Below are positions 35,572 to 47,949 of a stretch of 64,000 nucleotides of DNA, piece after piece. Position 1 is the first letter of the stretch. Every line of letters starts with the position of its first letter. Below the pieces are notes generated by a model that made no database searches, was not told the DNA's origin, and worked only from the letters and a program-made list of their open reading frames with translations. A program made the translations under genes and the position numbers. Source of the stretch: Cinnamomum chago (taxonomy: Eukaryota > Streptophyta > Magnoliopsida > Laurales > Lauraceae); contig CP142452.1 of the NCBI GenBank assembly GCA_038049695.1, positions 53,588,501-53,652,500 of the forward strand, given 5' to 3'.

Positions 35572-38224
35572 CCAGACTGAGGCCTGGACCCGCGACGCGG
35601 TTGATTTGAAACTTCCCACAGGTTCTCACGGTGAAGATACCAAGACACGGAGACTAACTCACATGTTCAAGTTTGCGGAAGCGTGTAGCAAATCACATCA
35701 CTGACAAAGTATAAATAATATTTCCAAAGGCATGAGTAAAATAATATCAATATCAAGATATCAGAAAGAGGAATTATAACATGGCATTCCCATAGTAATT
35801 CAAGTTTGAAAGCTAATCCAAAAGTTAAGTTTGGTTATATCCCAAGAGGCCAACAAAGGCCAATACAATTCCCACAAAAATGCAAAAGAACCCAAGGCAT
35901 ATTGAAGCGAAACTCAAGATCCTACCCGACATCTAGTTGACATCGTCGGGCTGCAACTCTCGGACTGGGGGTGGCTCAACAGCCTCCTCCTGACGCTCCT
36001 CCTCAAAGGCAACATCGCCTGCACCTTGCCACCAAATTAACAAGCATCAAACACGACGGTTTGGCATGTAATCAATTTAAGTATGAGCATGGAACAAGTA
36101 AAGTTTAAAGATGCATACTAAAACAATTTATTGAATTTAAAACAATTACTTGACTGAATTACATTTCAAAGATATGAAAACAAAGCTTGCATGAATACTT
36201 ATAATATATCATGAACAGTAAATCCAAAAGAGCTCATCCTTTCTCTATCATATATAATTAAAAGAGTAAGCACACACGACAAGCACGACACACAAAAAAT
36301 GATTCCCACGCCACACAAAGGTAGATGGGGATTTTCAGCCGCGGAACTGGACATGCACGATGTGTAATAGAATACACGACCAATCTGGAGATCGTCCACA
36401 TGTTTAAGGACCCCCGAACAGTAGATCAGACTGAAGGGGTAGTCCAACCTCAGTGGTGTTCACTTGAATTCATAAATGCACAAAACACGCGATTCAGGTT
36501 CTAAGCAAATTGAAATAAAGGGGGAAATCACTTATCAAAAACAAGACAAGACACGACTACCACAAGGCATAATTTATATGCGCATGAACTTAAGAAGTGA
36601 TCCCCTTTTTAATACTTGAAATAAATCTTTAAACGAGCTTATACTTGAAATTCAAACGAGTGCATGAGGGTACTTATTGTACAAAAATTGAAGTTCAAAC
36701 ACGAAGTTCATCAAGCATATGTTGAGACCATTCCTTGACCTTTGTGTAATTGAAATCCAAATGTTGGCAAATAAAAGGAATTGTTGTCCCCGAAGTTGGA
36801 TTGCATTTCAGAGTTCCATTTACACAATGTCAAGCGAAAGCCCTTAACATAGTCTAGTTTTCTATCCCCAAAACTACGTGAAGGAACCCAAAAACTCAAC
36901 CCTGGAATCTGCACAGTTCAATCGAGCGATCATACCTTCGCTCGAGCTAGACTGTTCACTCGAGCGGACCACAAGGGTCGCTCGGACCGATAGATCCCTG
37001 TCCTGTACCAGGCCAGACAGAGGATTGGTCGCTGGAGCGAACTTAAGGGTTGCTCGAGTGAAGAGGTCTCTGGCCTGTTCTGTACCAAGCAGTGGCCTGG
37101 TCGCTCGAGTGAACAGGCTTCTGCCTGTACGCGTTGAGTGCAAGAACTGCATTTCTTCCTTCCAATTTTCTACTCTTCTCTTCCCTTCATCTCATTTCTG
37201 AATCAGCCTGCATATCCCTAAGCCTCCATGCTCTTCAACGGTTCCATTCAAGCATTTTAAGACCATTTAATCCACAACTAATCCAACAATTTCCATTTAA
37301 AACTTCAAAATCATTCCATAGGTTAAACAAAACATAAACTAGCAAATTCCAAACAGAATTTTGGGAGTCAATGGCATCAATACTTGTAGGGAAATGGAAC
37401 TAACCAATGACAATCTAAAATCACAAAATTTGAAGACTTAGCTACACAATTTGAATGCACTTTGAAAATAGAATGCAAACAACTAAACATGCATGCAAAC
37501 ATAAGCCTATAAAGATTACTTGCCTTTGCCCAAATGCCAAACAATTTCTCTACAAGCAAACTATCCAATAGCTGAACCAAGAAGCTACAAAAACCTCATG
37601 AAAAACCATCCAAAACTCAACCAATTTGAAAACAAGGAACCCATTTCAAAAAATGGGTTTGCATGTATGAAAAATAAGATCTTTTGGAGTTAAAAGGACT
37701 CCATTGAAGAGGTGGGTTGGAGTTCTTACCTAGAGGTGTTCCAACAAGAAACAATAGAGGAAATGGAGACGTTTTCTAGTTGGAAACTTCAAGAAAATTA
37801 CGTCAGTGAAAAACTTGGAAGGAGAGGAAGAAGATGATGGTCTTAGAATTTCATTCGGAAATCTCTAGCTAAGGCATGCAATAGGAACAAGATAGAGAAG
37901 AAAAGAGGTTTCTAAGCTCTTGTTTTCCTTTGAAATGGTTGCAGGAATTCTGAACGAGAGTGAGGGAGGAGAAGTTTAAGTGACAAGTAAAAAGTGGGTC
38001 CCAAGGAGTCTGAAATTTGAAATGGCTAGAACATGGTCTTTCAGGCCCCGGACGAGATCGACGAAGAAGGATAAAATGATCCTCGAAAAATCTAATTTCC
38101 AAAAAGTATAACTTTGACATGGTTTTGAGATTTCAAGATTCGTGTCCAGATTTGGGTGTGAAAAATCAATTTTACCCCTTTTGGGCCAAAACTTGGATTT
38201 TTGGGCTTCAAACACGGACGGGCC
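35572..38224 (-). mobile_element. gypsy-A LTR copy inverted inside the 5' LTR
   Basis: Starts TGCTGCGACCCCAGAC on the plus strand, corresponding to a reversed LTR 3' end, and reads in minus orientation through the LTR as far as 'caaacacggacgggc' (about 38220). Only the first 200-250 LTR bases are missing. It includes its own palindrome cluster at 36915-37115. The segment 38040-38220 is the reverse complement of 34080-34260 with differences, so the two halves could pair. The 68-83-codon frames here follow LTR sequence and are not genes. Confidence 0.85.
36915..37115. repeat. CTCGAG palindrome cluster in inverted gypsy-A LTR copy
   Basis: Words 'cgctcgagct', 'cactcgagcg', 'ttgctcgagtg' and 'tcgctcgagtg' occur with degenerate forms 'gctggagcg' and 'aatcgagcg'. 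Most are one or two changes from GCTCGAGC, so this array is more decayed than that at 4121-4390. Confidence 0.7.
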
Positions 38225-38278
38225 GCGTCCCCCGGATTAAGGATTTGATTATCAGGGCCTCGGTCTGGGGTCATGACA
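38225..38278 (+). repeat. gypsy-A 5' LTR, terminal 54 bases (plus)
   Basis: Plus-strand LTR end ('ggcctcggtctgggg' then TCATGACA) directly before the primer binding site. It matches the reverse complement of the start of the inverted copy at 35572. It shows that the inversion is contained inside one LTR and that reverse-transcription signals were kept. Confidence 0.8.
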
Positions 38279-38282
38279 GGCT

Positions 38283-38294
38283 TGGTATCAGAGC
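38283..38294 (+). other. Primer binding site, tRNA-iMet type (gypsy-A)
   Basis: TGGTATCAGAGC four bases after the LTR end, complementary to the initiator methionine tRNA 3' end. The adjacent sequence 'gaga' diverges from the copia-A site. Confidence 0.9.
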
Positions 38295-38441
38295 GAGAAA
38301 TGTTTCAGGCAATTAAAAGAAACTAGAACATAGGGTCGTGGAGAGGATCCGTTAGAATGTTCGTTAGTTGGTATCGTTTGGGATTTGGGGTACACTTCAT
38401 TTTTCATGTTTTGTTGTACTAACAAATGGTTTTGCAGCACT

Positions 38442-39520
38442 ATGTCTCACCGCAGAGATACATCGCATGCAAACCCTTTCGGTAGTAACGTTGGTAGTGG
38501 AGTGGATAATCCAATATCAAATCAGTTTTAACAGCTTATGCAAATGATGGTGGACCAACAGCAGAAAGCAAATGAAAACCATGCCAGATTGCAAGAACAA
38601 ATGGCCAAGATGGATGAAGAACTAACTCAAGTTCAGAGGCAATTATTAGAAGTTTTGGGAAGGAGGCTAGATCCCGTGCAGCCTTAAAATGCAGGACCTC
38701 AAATTGTCATCCAAAATAGGGAACTTGACCCTAATGTTTTATTTGAGAGGTTTCGAAAAGGAGGCCCGAAAGAATTCACAGGGAGAGAAGATCCTCTACA
38801 GGCTAATGATTGGCTCTCTCATACAGAAAACATCTTTGATCTCTTCAGATGCATAGGTAGGCAGCATGTCCATTTGGCAGCTTCTATGTTTACAGGATTG
38901 ACAGACATTTGATGAAAGACGGTTAAGGTTGTCTATCAACACATTGAGAATGATATTGCTATGACCACCTTCAAGCAACAATTCAGTGAGAAGTATGTAC
39001 CTCTTCACATCCAGAGGCAGAAGGCAGTTGAGTTTCAACTACTCAAGCAGGAAGACATGACAGTCCTTGAATATCTTACAAAATTCGAGAGATTGTCCTG
39101 GTACGCACCAGAGCTCGTGGATACCGAGCAGAAGAAGATTACTAAGTTCTTAGAGGGACTAAACCCTATCATTCTTAGGGATGCTTCAGGTGTTGTACCC
39201 CCCACTACCTTCCAAGAAGCCATCAAGAGAGCATATAAGTTTGAGGACATCAATTACCAGATCATCAAGGATCACAGAGGAAGAGACAACAGCATGGTCA
39301 TAAATCTAATCAAGGTAAGAGGCCGAGACATCAGCAGCAGCAGAACAATCAGATGCAGGGTGGGTGTGAACATTGTGGTAAGAATCGCCCTTCCATCCAA
39401 TGCTACAAGGTCACCGGTGGGTGCTTCAAATGTGGTGCTCTTGCCCACCAGGTGAGGGATTGCCCAAACATCAGAATTCAAGGCAACAGACCTCCTCAGC
39501 AACCAAGACAAGCCCCCTAG
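38442..39520 (+). pseudogene. gypsy-A gag remnant
   Basis: Reads from the ATG at 38442 ('MSHRRDTSHANPF'), with stops at 38529 and 38685 and near 38909. It then continues through the 164-codon frame from 38961 containing the gag (retrotrans_gag) segment 'TTFKQQFSEKYVPLHIQRQKAVEFQLL' and 'MTVLEYLTKFERLSWYAPEL'. After a frameshift near 39290-39350 comes a CCHC knuckle, C-X2-C-X4-H-X4-C, at 39422-39463 ('CFKCGALAHQVRDC'). A TAG at 39518-39520 then separates gag from the Gln-rich linker and protease. Order and spacing are those of plant chromovirus-type gypsy elements. Confidence 0.88.
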
Positions 39521-40872
39521 TTGAATCAACAAGCAGTACAGAATCAAGCTAGAGCACCTCAACAGCAACACCAGCAACAAGCAAGACAACCACCTCAAAA
39601 TCAAAATGCCCGTCCTCAGCAGCAAAATAGGAATGTACAACAAGGGAGACAGAATCAGAACCGGAACAGACAACACCAACAAGGTCGTCTCAATCATTTG
39701 AACCAGGTGGACGCAGATGCAGCGGGCAACGTAGTGGAAGGTAAACTCTTTGTTTGTGGAGTAGAAGCAAAAATATTATTTGATCCTGGATCCACTCATT
39801 CTTTCATATCTCCTATGTTTGCTAAATTGATTGATGTGCCTGCTAGCGAACTTGAATTTATTTTGACTGTCACAACACCAGTAGGGAAATGGTTGTTTGT
39901 AGAATTTATCACCCTAGTTGCACAGTTAAGATAGGAGATGTCACTTTACCAGCAGATCTTATTGTTTTCGATATGCATGATTTTGATGTCATTTTAGGCA
40001 TGGACTGGTTAGCGGGACATCATGCCACTATGGATTGCTTTAAAAAGACCCTTTCTTTTAAATTGGATGGTGCACTCTCCGGAGTAGAATTTCAGGGAGA
40101 GAAGAGAATCTCACCAGCTAGACTTATTTCTGCATTGTCAGTAGCCAAACTATTGAGAAGTGGATGTGAGGGATTTATAGCGTGTATCACGGAGGATAAA
40201 CAATCCCAAGGGGTGGAGGAAATCCCCGTTGTATGTGAATTTCCAGATGTATTCCCGGAAGAAATTCCAGGTTTGCCACCTGTTAGGGAAGTCGAATTCA
40301 CAATTGAGTTGATGCCAGGGACTGCTCCTATCTCCATTGCACCATACAGAATGGCTCCGGCAAAGTTAGGTGAATTAAAGTTTCAGTTGCAAGAGTTGTT
40401 AGAGAAAGGTTTCATAAGACCAAGCGTCTCACCCTGGGGAGCTCCAGTGTTATTTGTTAAGAAGAAGGATGGAAGCTTGAAAATGTGCATAGATTACAAA
40501 AGGTTGAATCAAGTGACCATAAAAAATAAATACCCATTGCCAAGGATAGATGAGTTATTTGATCAATTGAAAGGAGCAGAGTACTTTTCGAAGATAGATT
40601 TGAGATCCGGATACCATCAGCTGAGAGCCAGAGAATCAAATATACCGAAGACGGCTTTTCGGACTCGATATGGGCACTATGAATTTTTGGTGATACCCTT
40701 TGGACTAACGAATGCACCAGCAGTGTTTATAGCACTCATGAACAAGATCTTTGCACCTCATTTAGATAAGCTCACAGTCGTCTTTATTGATGACATATTG
40801 GTGTATTCCAAGTCAAGAGAAGATCATGAACAACATCTGAGAATGTCACTGCAGCTTCTAAGAGATAATTAA
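39521..40872 (+). pseudogene. gypsy-A protease and reverse transcriptase remnant
   Basis: A Gln/Asn-rich linker is followed by an aspartic protease ('ILFDPGSTHSFIS', about 39773-39811). Then, after a frameshift near 39890, comes a 327-codon frame. It reads through the protease C-terminal half ('[17 protein letters not shown]'), the '[20 protein letters not shown]' linker and RT: '[21 protein letters not shown]', '[23 protein letters not shown]', '[16 protein letters not shown]' and the catalytic box FIDD at 40783-40794. A stop at 40870-40872 ends the frame. RT is the best preserved domain of the element, and its motifs fit the Tekay/Del chromovirus group. Confidence 0.9.
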
Positions 40873-41480
40873 TCGTATGCTAAGCGTGGGAAGTGCGAAT
40901 TTTGGCTAGAACAAGTTGCTTTCCTAGGCCTTATTATCTCCAAATAAGGTTTGGCAGTCGACCCAGCAAAAATTGAGGCAGTAATCAAGTGGGAAAGACC
41001 GAAGAATGTGACTGAAATTAGGAGTTTTCTGGGTTCGGCAGGCTATTACAGAAGGTTTGTGCAGGGATTTTCATCTATTACAGCACCTTTGACCAAGTTA
41101 ACTTGGAAAAATGTGCCTTTTGTGTGGTCTGAACAGTGTGAAGCCAGTTTTGAAGAACTGAAGAAGAGATTAACTTCTGCACCTATTCTCACTTTACCTT
41201 CAGGCAGTGGTGGTTTTGTCATTTATACCGATGCCTCGAATGTGGGACTAGGATGTGTGTCGATGCAAGATGGCAAGGTCATAGCGTATGGCTCAAGGCA
41301 ATTGAAAGAGCATGAGAAAAACTATGCAACGCATGACTTAGAATTGGCGGCAGTTGTCTTTGCACTAAAGCTGTGGAGACATATGGAGAAAAATTTGAAG
41401 TCCATTCAGACCACCGCAGTCTCCAATATTTATTTTCTCAAAAAGAATTGAACATGAGACAGAGGAGATGGATGAAGTAC
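40873..41480 (+). pseudogene. gypsy-A RT thumb and RNase H remnant
   Basis: After the stop at 40870 the frame resumes around 40890 ('YAKRGKCEFWL'), has a stop near 40946, and then opens again from 40951: '[22 protein letters not shown]', '[30 protein letters not shown]' and '[21 protein letters not shown]'. A small deletion near 41383 (loss of the 'YLY' part found in the minus copy at 9260) causes a frameshift, and RNase H ends in the next frame ('[23 protein letters not shown]'). Confidence 0.88.
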
Positions 41481-42258
41481 TTCAAAGATTACGATTTTCC
41501 GATCATTTATCATCCTGGGAAAGTGAATGTAGTAGCTGATGCTTTAAGCAGAAAGTTAGTTAGTGTGGCTAGTTTGCAAGGATTTTGTAATTTTCAGCAA
41601 TTTGAAGAGTTGGGAGTTGATTTTCAACCGCTAAGAAAAGGAATTATGTTGGCAAATATGACAATGACTGAGCCTGTTTTTATTCAGAAGATTAAGGAGA
41701 GTCAGTTGCAAGATCCCGATTTGGCTAAAATTGTTGAACACATCTCGGAACGTCCAGATTTTCGAATTGTGGATGGGGTACTTTACTTTCGTGACCGGCT
41801 TTGTGTTCCAAAGATAGATAATCTGAGGAATGATATCATGTTGGAAGCTCATAATACTAGGTATTCCATGCACCCTGGGAGTACCAAAATGCTTCATAAT
41901 CTGAAGAATCGTTTTTGGTGGAACAATATAAAGAGAGAAATTGCAGCTTTTGTGTCCCGATGCATGACTTGTTAGCTAGTGAAGGCAGAACATCAGAAAC
42001 CACCTGGTCTTTTGCAACCGTTAGAAATACCGAAGTGGAAGTGGGAACATCTTACGATGGATTTTGTCTCGGGATTACCCACTACCAGCAGAGGAAATAA
42101 TGTTGTTTGGGTTATAGTTGACCGACTTACAAAGTCTGCACACTTCATTCCATTGAAGACCGAGAAAAAGATGCACATGCTGCCTCTTGCAGAAGCCTTT
42201 GTGAAAGAGATTGTTAGCCGTCATGGTCAACCAGTGTCTATCACTTCCGATCGGAATA
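41481..42258 (+). pseudogene. gypsy-A integrase remnant, truncated in the core
   Basis: Continues with 'HPGKVNVVADALSRK', then the HHCC zinc-binding domain (His in 'MHPGSTKM', Cys pair at 41961-41972, followed at once by a TAG). The core follows with its first Asp at 42060 ('MDFVSGLP') and second at 42249 ('ITSDR'). The sequence is cut at 42258, before the catalytic Glu and the C-terminal domain, by an LTR in the opposite orientation. The element therefore cannot encode a working integrase. Confidence 0.88.
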
Positions 42259-43134
42259 TGTAGCGATCCCGGAACTGGTCCCCGGCTCGCGACGTTTGTT
42301 TGTTAGGTTTTCCCACAAGTTCCCGCGGTGAGGGTTCCCGAAACACGCGGAATCTGGCTCACATGATCAAGTTTACGGAAGCGTGTAGCAAATCACATGA
42401 AGATAAGCACCAATAAATTTTTAAGTGCTATGGCAAATAATATCAAGACATAGTATCAGAAGAAAGAAGTTAACATGACATTCCCATCATAATTCAAGTT
42501 ATAAGACTAATACAAAAGTAAGTTAAGTTTAGTTACATCCCATAAGAGGCCAATAAAGACCAATACAATTCTCAAAATAATAAAAGAACCCAATTCCAAA
42601 ATGTAGTGAAACTCAAGAACCCGCCCAACGTCTAGTTGACATCGTCGGGTCGCCACTCTCTGACTAGGAGTGACTCAATTGCTAAAACATGATCTTACGT
42701 GCCCCGGATGAAGTCGACGAAGAAGAATAAAACGATCCTAAAAAAATCTAGTTTCCAAAAAGTATAATTTTGACATGGTTTTGAGATTTCGAAATTTGTG
42801 TCCAGATTTGGGTATAAAAGACAATTTTTACCCTTTTGGCCAAAACTAGGATTTCTGGGCTTTAAGCACGAACGGGCAGAAAACGAAAGTTGTAACGAAT
42901 AATATAACTATTCAAATGAAATAAAAATCATAATTAAAACGAAAATAAAATTGATCCTCCCCAGCTTACACGTACACTCAGGCCATCCTGAGCATGTCTG
43001 ACTAACACTAAACGTTCTCAAAATTCTCAAATCTATTTTCAGAACTAAAACTAATTATTTCTAATCCAACGTTAACTAAACCCACTTAGGACTAAACACA
43101 CACTAATCGAAGTAGTCTGGGTCGGGGTCTAACA
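42259..43134 (-). mobile_element. gypsy-A LTR, minus orientation, internally deleted
   Basis: Starts TGTAGCGATCCCGGAAC and ends GTCTAACA on the plus strand, so it is an LTR reversed relative to the pol it abuts. Compared with the 3416-bp solo LTR at 51209-54624 it keeps about 420 bases at one end and 450 at the other, joined near 42680; the middle is gone. Flanking pentamers (GAATA and TGAAC) differ, so no target duplication is seen. Confidence 0.85.
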
Positions 43135-43581
43135 TGAACCGTCCAATTTTATGATTGGACCATTTTCTTCTAGTAAATCTATATTTATACCCTTATATTT
43201 CTAAGGAAAGATAATGTCCTGCGTGTTTTGTATGTTTAGTTGATTTCTCCGCATCTTGCTGCCTCCCACCATAACAATGGTGACAAGGTGAATTGTAACA
43301 TATTCTTTTCTTATAACCAAAATATCTTCTCAGCGGTAAGCTTTTACATTTTGTAGTAATTTCACAATTACATCTTTTAATGCATTGCACCTGATTTGCC
43401 AGTAGAGAACTTTTTCTTCTTCTTCTGGAACTTGGTGAATAACCACGAATTCATGACATGTAAAAGCCATGGTGGGATATGACAATACCCTAACGATGAA
43501 TATAGAATTGTAGTTGTTGCTGCTGCTATTGTTGATTCTTGAAATTGACCAAGTGGCCCTCGAACCCTCCTGAAGACCACC
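43135..43581. other. Spacer between two LTRs
   Basis: About 450 bases of moderately AT-rich sequence with no recognised repeat. Its last five bases, CCACC (43577-43581), are the left target duplication of the next solo LTR, and the same flank continues at 47569. Short frames on both strands are not supported by conserved domains. Confidence 0.4.
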
Positions 43582-46500
43582 TGTAACGCCCCAATTCCGG
43601 ATACCGATATAATCGTTCGAATACCCGAAGTTGGCGCGCTACTTCCCGGAAAATCCGAGAACTTCCAAGATCGTAGGCCGCAGTGAGGTCCAATTTAAAA
43701 CTTTTTGACCAACATAGTAATAACATTTAAATTTGCGGAAGCATAACGATTAAATAAAACGGAAGCAATAGGTATCGATATATAAAGTAAAGTATGAGCA
43801 GAACTACAGACTAATTAAAATGTATCAGTTGTTAATCAAGGTTATACATATTGAATTCTACCCGACTCACTACAAAAATGTCTCTCAAACCCAAAATAAA
43901 TATAAACTCTCAAAACCCTGGTAAATAATCTCCGGCTCGACCTCCGGGTCGGCCGGTCCCCATGCGTACTCTCCAGCGACAGGCGCCTCCACTAGAGCTA
44001 GTGCGTCCTCGGGAATCTCTGGGTCAAGGCCTAAGCACCAAAGAAGGGTCAGATCTAAAAGATCTGGCAAGTTACAGTATACTACTAAGATAGAACGCAT
44101 TTATCAAATGAATAGAGACATGTAAAATAATTAAAGGATGACAAGATAAAGATCTAGGCAATTGTGCAATAATATCATAGAGAATCAGACAAAATAGATA
44201 GCAACTAAACTACTACAGCAAAATGGCACATTCACACGAGCTGGAATACCGCGGGATATTATGCCGCGGCCCTCCCATACTGAACACAGTTGCGGTGGGG
44301 AATTCTCACTAGTGCTGGGAATTACTAATCTCGCAAATCACTCATCATCTCATCACTCAAGACCGGACACGGTATCACACCGTCCGTCTTAACCACACAG
44401 CTCATCATGATAGCTCCTCAACACTCAACTTGCTACTACCGGGGATTTTCAGTCCACAGGCTGAGCTTAAATCAACCGAGTGAATGTCTAATGCCGACTC
44501 GAGAATAACTCTAAGGGTCTGTGTCTGTCTAGGCTTTGCCTTGCGTGAACAATGTCCTAACCAAGTCTCTAAGAGGTCTACAAATACCAATTCAGTCTAT
44601 GGATTTCATTCAAGATCCAAGCCCACTCGTTGGATCCATACCAAGGCCCATCAGCACATGGCCTGGTCTAAATCTATCCAAACGAGGCAATAATCCATTT
44701 ACTACTGATAAACAGTTTCCAATAATCCAATATAACTTAAAATCTCAAAAGAAACTACCTCTTCCAACTAGGGGTTCACATCTCCACACTTAGGCCCAAT
44801 AAGGGCCCGCCTAGACACAGACACGGGTCAATGTTCTCCCAAATTACACTATCGGGTCGCCTCTAAGATATCCTAGGTTCAGGTCCTCCAATTATATTTA
44901 ATTAATAGTAAACAGCTACACTAAAGATCTAAGAATGACATAATATAATAAAAGTGAAGTATAAACTTCAATGAAGGAATCAACAGGGAAATCCAACGGT
45001 CCAATCCTAGGTAATGGGCCACATTAGGTTCAGGTCCATCTCCGGTAATTTGATCTCTAAACGAAGTCATTGATGCCAAATATTATGTGTTTGGTGCTTA
45101 GGAATTTACGGGCATCTTTGACAATACTTAAAGGTCGAATCATCTTAGATTAATAACCAAAACACTCAACAGTGGTCCCCGCGAGTCAAGGTTGAGCCAC
45201 ACCATTGACTCGTGCTTGGCACATTGATGGAAGTTCATTTGGATGGTTGATGGGCCCCAAAATCGATCAATCATAAAATAAGTGCTAAACTCACATCTTA
45301 GTGTTCACAGTGTGGCAGGTCGACCTGGCAAGGGTCGGGTCGATCTGCTCCACTGGAATTAAAGTTGGGACTTGGTTTGGATTCTGGAATTTCCAGTGTA
45401 CCCGATTGACCAGGTGGCCAGCCGGTCGATCTGGTACATAGGTGTACCTGAGTCGACAGACTCTAGGCCAAATCTCAACTTTTGCACTAAAGTCTGGCCT
45501 GATAGAAATATCCAAGTCATACACAAGCCATTCGAATTAGGGTTCAAATTATAAAATCTAATGAAATTTCTAAAGTATAAATCTAAAGGGGGGTCCAACT
45601 AATTTAAATTAATTAAAGACTAAGGGGTCCTGATTTCCAATTTCTAAAATTAATAGGGTTCCACTGAACACATTAGAAACTAAATGTTTTATTTAATTAA
45701 TAAAGCTAATGGGTTAAGGATTAGTGGGCTCCACTGGGCCCAGCTCCAATTTGGTTCGATAAAAACTAAAGAGGTTTATATTTCTAATTTATGAAAATTA
45801 ATGGTGCTAATAGAATACATTAAAAACTAAGGAATTATTTTTAATTAAAGTAACTAAGGGGTTATAGATTGGTGGGCCCCACTGGGCCCAAAGCCCTCCA
45901 TCCAGAACCTAAGTCCACTTATAAAGTTGAAATGAGGTGAGGACCACCCTTTTCAAGCACCCCCAACCTACCATAATTCACCCAACACTTATCCCCACTC
46001 CTTTATTATTTTGTCTCATCCAATCCCACACATCACACTCTTATATCCACCCACGTGGTCATCATCCCTCACCTTTCTCTCTTCTTTCCAACTCAAGTTT
46101 TGAGTTACAGAACCCAGTTGCAATAGGTTTAACGACGATAGCCTCATGAGTCCATTTGGTTAATGGCCCTTTGATCAAAGATCCATGATCTGACCCTACC
46201 CTCAAGGTCGCCCGGGCCCACACGGCCAGATGACCGGTCCAGATCCACGGTCCAACTCATTCTGTAGGCCCCACAACCGGATTGCATAAGAGACAAGCAC
46301 TCCAGGTAACTTACGTCTGCTACATGAAGAAGCAATGATCGTGGGCCCCACTGATCAAGGGCCCACGATCAGCCCTCATCCTCTGGGTCGCCCATGGTGG
46401 CCCTACACGATGTGGGGTCCGGATCTCCAAGGGTGGCCCACCTGGGCCCCACTGATCTCAATACAAAGAACCCAAATAAACTCTCTGTTTCCAGTAACAG

Positions 46501-47563
46501 TGACTGTAACAGTCACTCTTTCCACTCAATTCAAATCAGATTGCTTCTTAAACTAAACCATTAATCAAATTAGCAATTAAAAATTTGTAGAAACACTACA
46601 ATGCCCATCCATCAATGTCCATTCCATCACTGCCATTATTTCCATGAACATAGCTCATCAGGTAGAAATACAGAACATAAGAACATACAGTAACAATTGA
46701 AATGAATTAACAGAACAAGGGGAAGAAGCATGCATTCCACGAAATCCAGTATAGGGTACTTGCCTTTGAAAATTTGAGGAAAGGTCTACAGAGGGAAAAA
46801 TCCAGCTGAAATGGAGAAGAAGAAGATGAAGAACAGCAGTAGCAGATCCTAGGGAAAATCCCAGCTCAAACAGAGAAGGAGAAGATGCTACAGCAGCAGT
46901 TACAGAGGAGGTGTCCCAGCACAGAATCACACAGCAGCTAGACAAATGAAATGAGAAAGGAAGAGGAAGATGGAGCAGCTGCTGTAGCTCTCTGAAATAG
47001 CCTCCCAGCACACAGTGACTGTTGCAATCTCAGTTCATACGAAGGGAAGAATTGAGAGAGGAAAGAGGAGAGGAGAAGAGAGGCAATTGCTCTTGGGAAG
47101 GGGGCTGGCTTTTGCAATGAATAGTTTTTTTAGAGTTCTTGGGATAGGAGCCATTATATAGATTAGGGGAGGGGTGGCTTAAGACAAGATTAGCCTTAGG
47201 GCTATTATGTAATTAGGGTTAGGGTTAGGGCAGATTTGGTCTTTTGGTAGGAAGCTTCTAGAGGAGCACCATTAAGCACTAACCCACTCTAATTAATTAG
47301 GACCACTAACTAGGCCTAACCCACACTAATAGCCTAGGTTTAACCAAAACCCCTTACTAATTAAAATACCAACTCACTAAGCTAATCTAACTCTAACTTA
47401 GGAAATCAACTAATCTTTCATATCAACCCCTAATTAGCCCAATTAAATAGTAATTAGCCATGATTAGCAATAATTAGCAACAATTAACCATAATTAGTAT
47501 AAATTAGCAAATATTAGTCTATAAAATAGCAATTAGAGGGCCCACTAAGGGTGGGGCCTCACA
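43582..47563 (-). mobile_element. Solo LTR of a second gypsy-type family (gypsy-B)
   Basis: Starts TGTAACGCCCCAATTCC and ends GGGGCCTCACA, flanked by the perfect direct repeat CCACC (43577-43581 and 47564-47568). Reversed, the ends read TGTGAGGCCCC...GGGGCGTTACA, a form common in long plant gypsy LTRs. Its length is 3982 bp with no gag or pol inside, so it is a solo LTR. It shares the word 'atttgcggaagc' with gypsy-A LTRs but otherwise differs. It contains a GGTCGACC-type cluster near 45318-45460 and an AT-rich 'taattagca' short repeat at 47440-47520. The many short frames are not genes. Confidence 0.9.
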
Positions 47564-47928
47564 CCACCTCAATCAATATTGATATTCAGTTTCTGGTGTT
47601 GTTGCTGCGAAGATTCATTTCATGCATTGAATTGTTTCTCAAGGTAGTGGAAAAGGATAAGAGATGATATATTTTAAGAAAGTCTTAATATTAGTTTGGA
47701 TTTTCGGCCTATCCCTCGAGCACCACCTATATGAAATGGATGTTTCATTGAAACAGGGATATCTGGACTCGTTTTAGATTAGCAAAATAAAATGATGACG
47801 TGATATTTGTATATTGATTTTGGTTTACATCCCTCTTATCTGATTGAACTCCAACTGATAAGGACCTGTAAAGATTGAGGTGTGAGATGGAGCCTAATGG
47901 AGTATCAATCTCCAAATCAAATCTCCTA

Positions 47929-47949
47929 ATATATATATATATATATATA
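47929..47949. repeat. (AT)n microsatellite
   Basis: An uninterrupted alternation of A and T for 21 bases. A simple sequence repeat with no evident role. Confidence 0.9.

Noticed and set aside
47213-47230. Three TTAGGG-like repeats that could suggest an interstitial telomere
   Set aside because: Only three units, not the plant TTTAGGG form, and located inside an ordinary LTR. Chance or local slippage is more likely.
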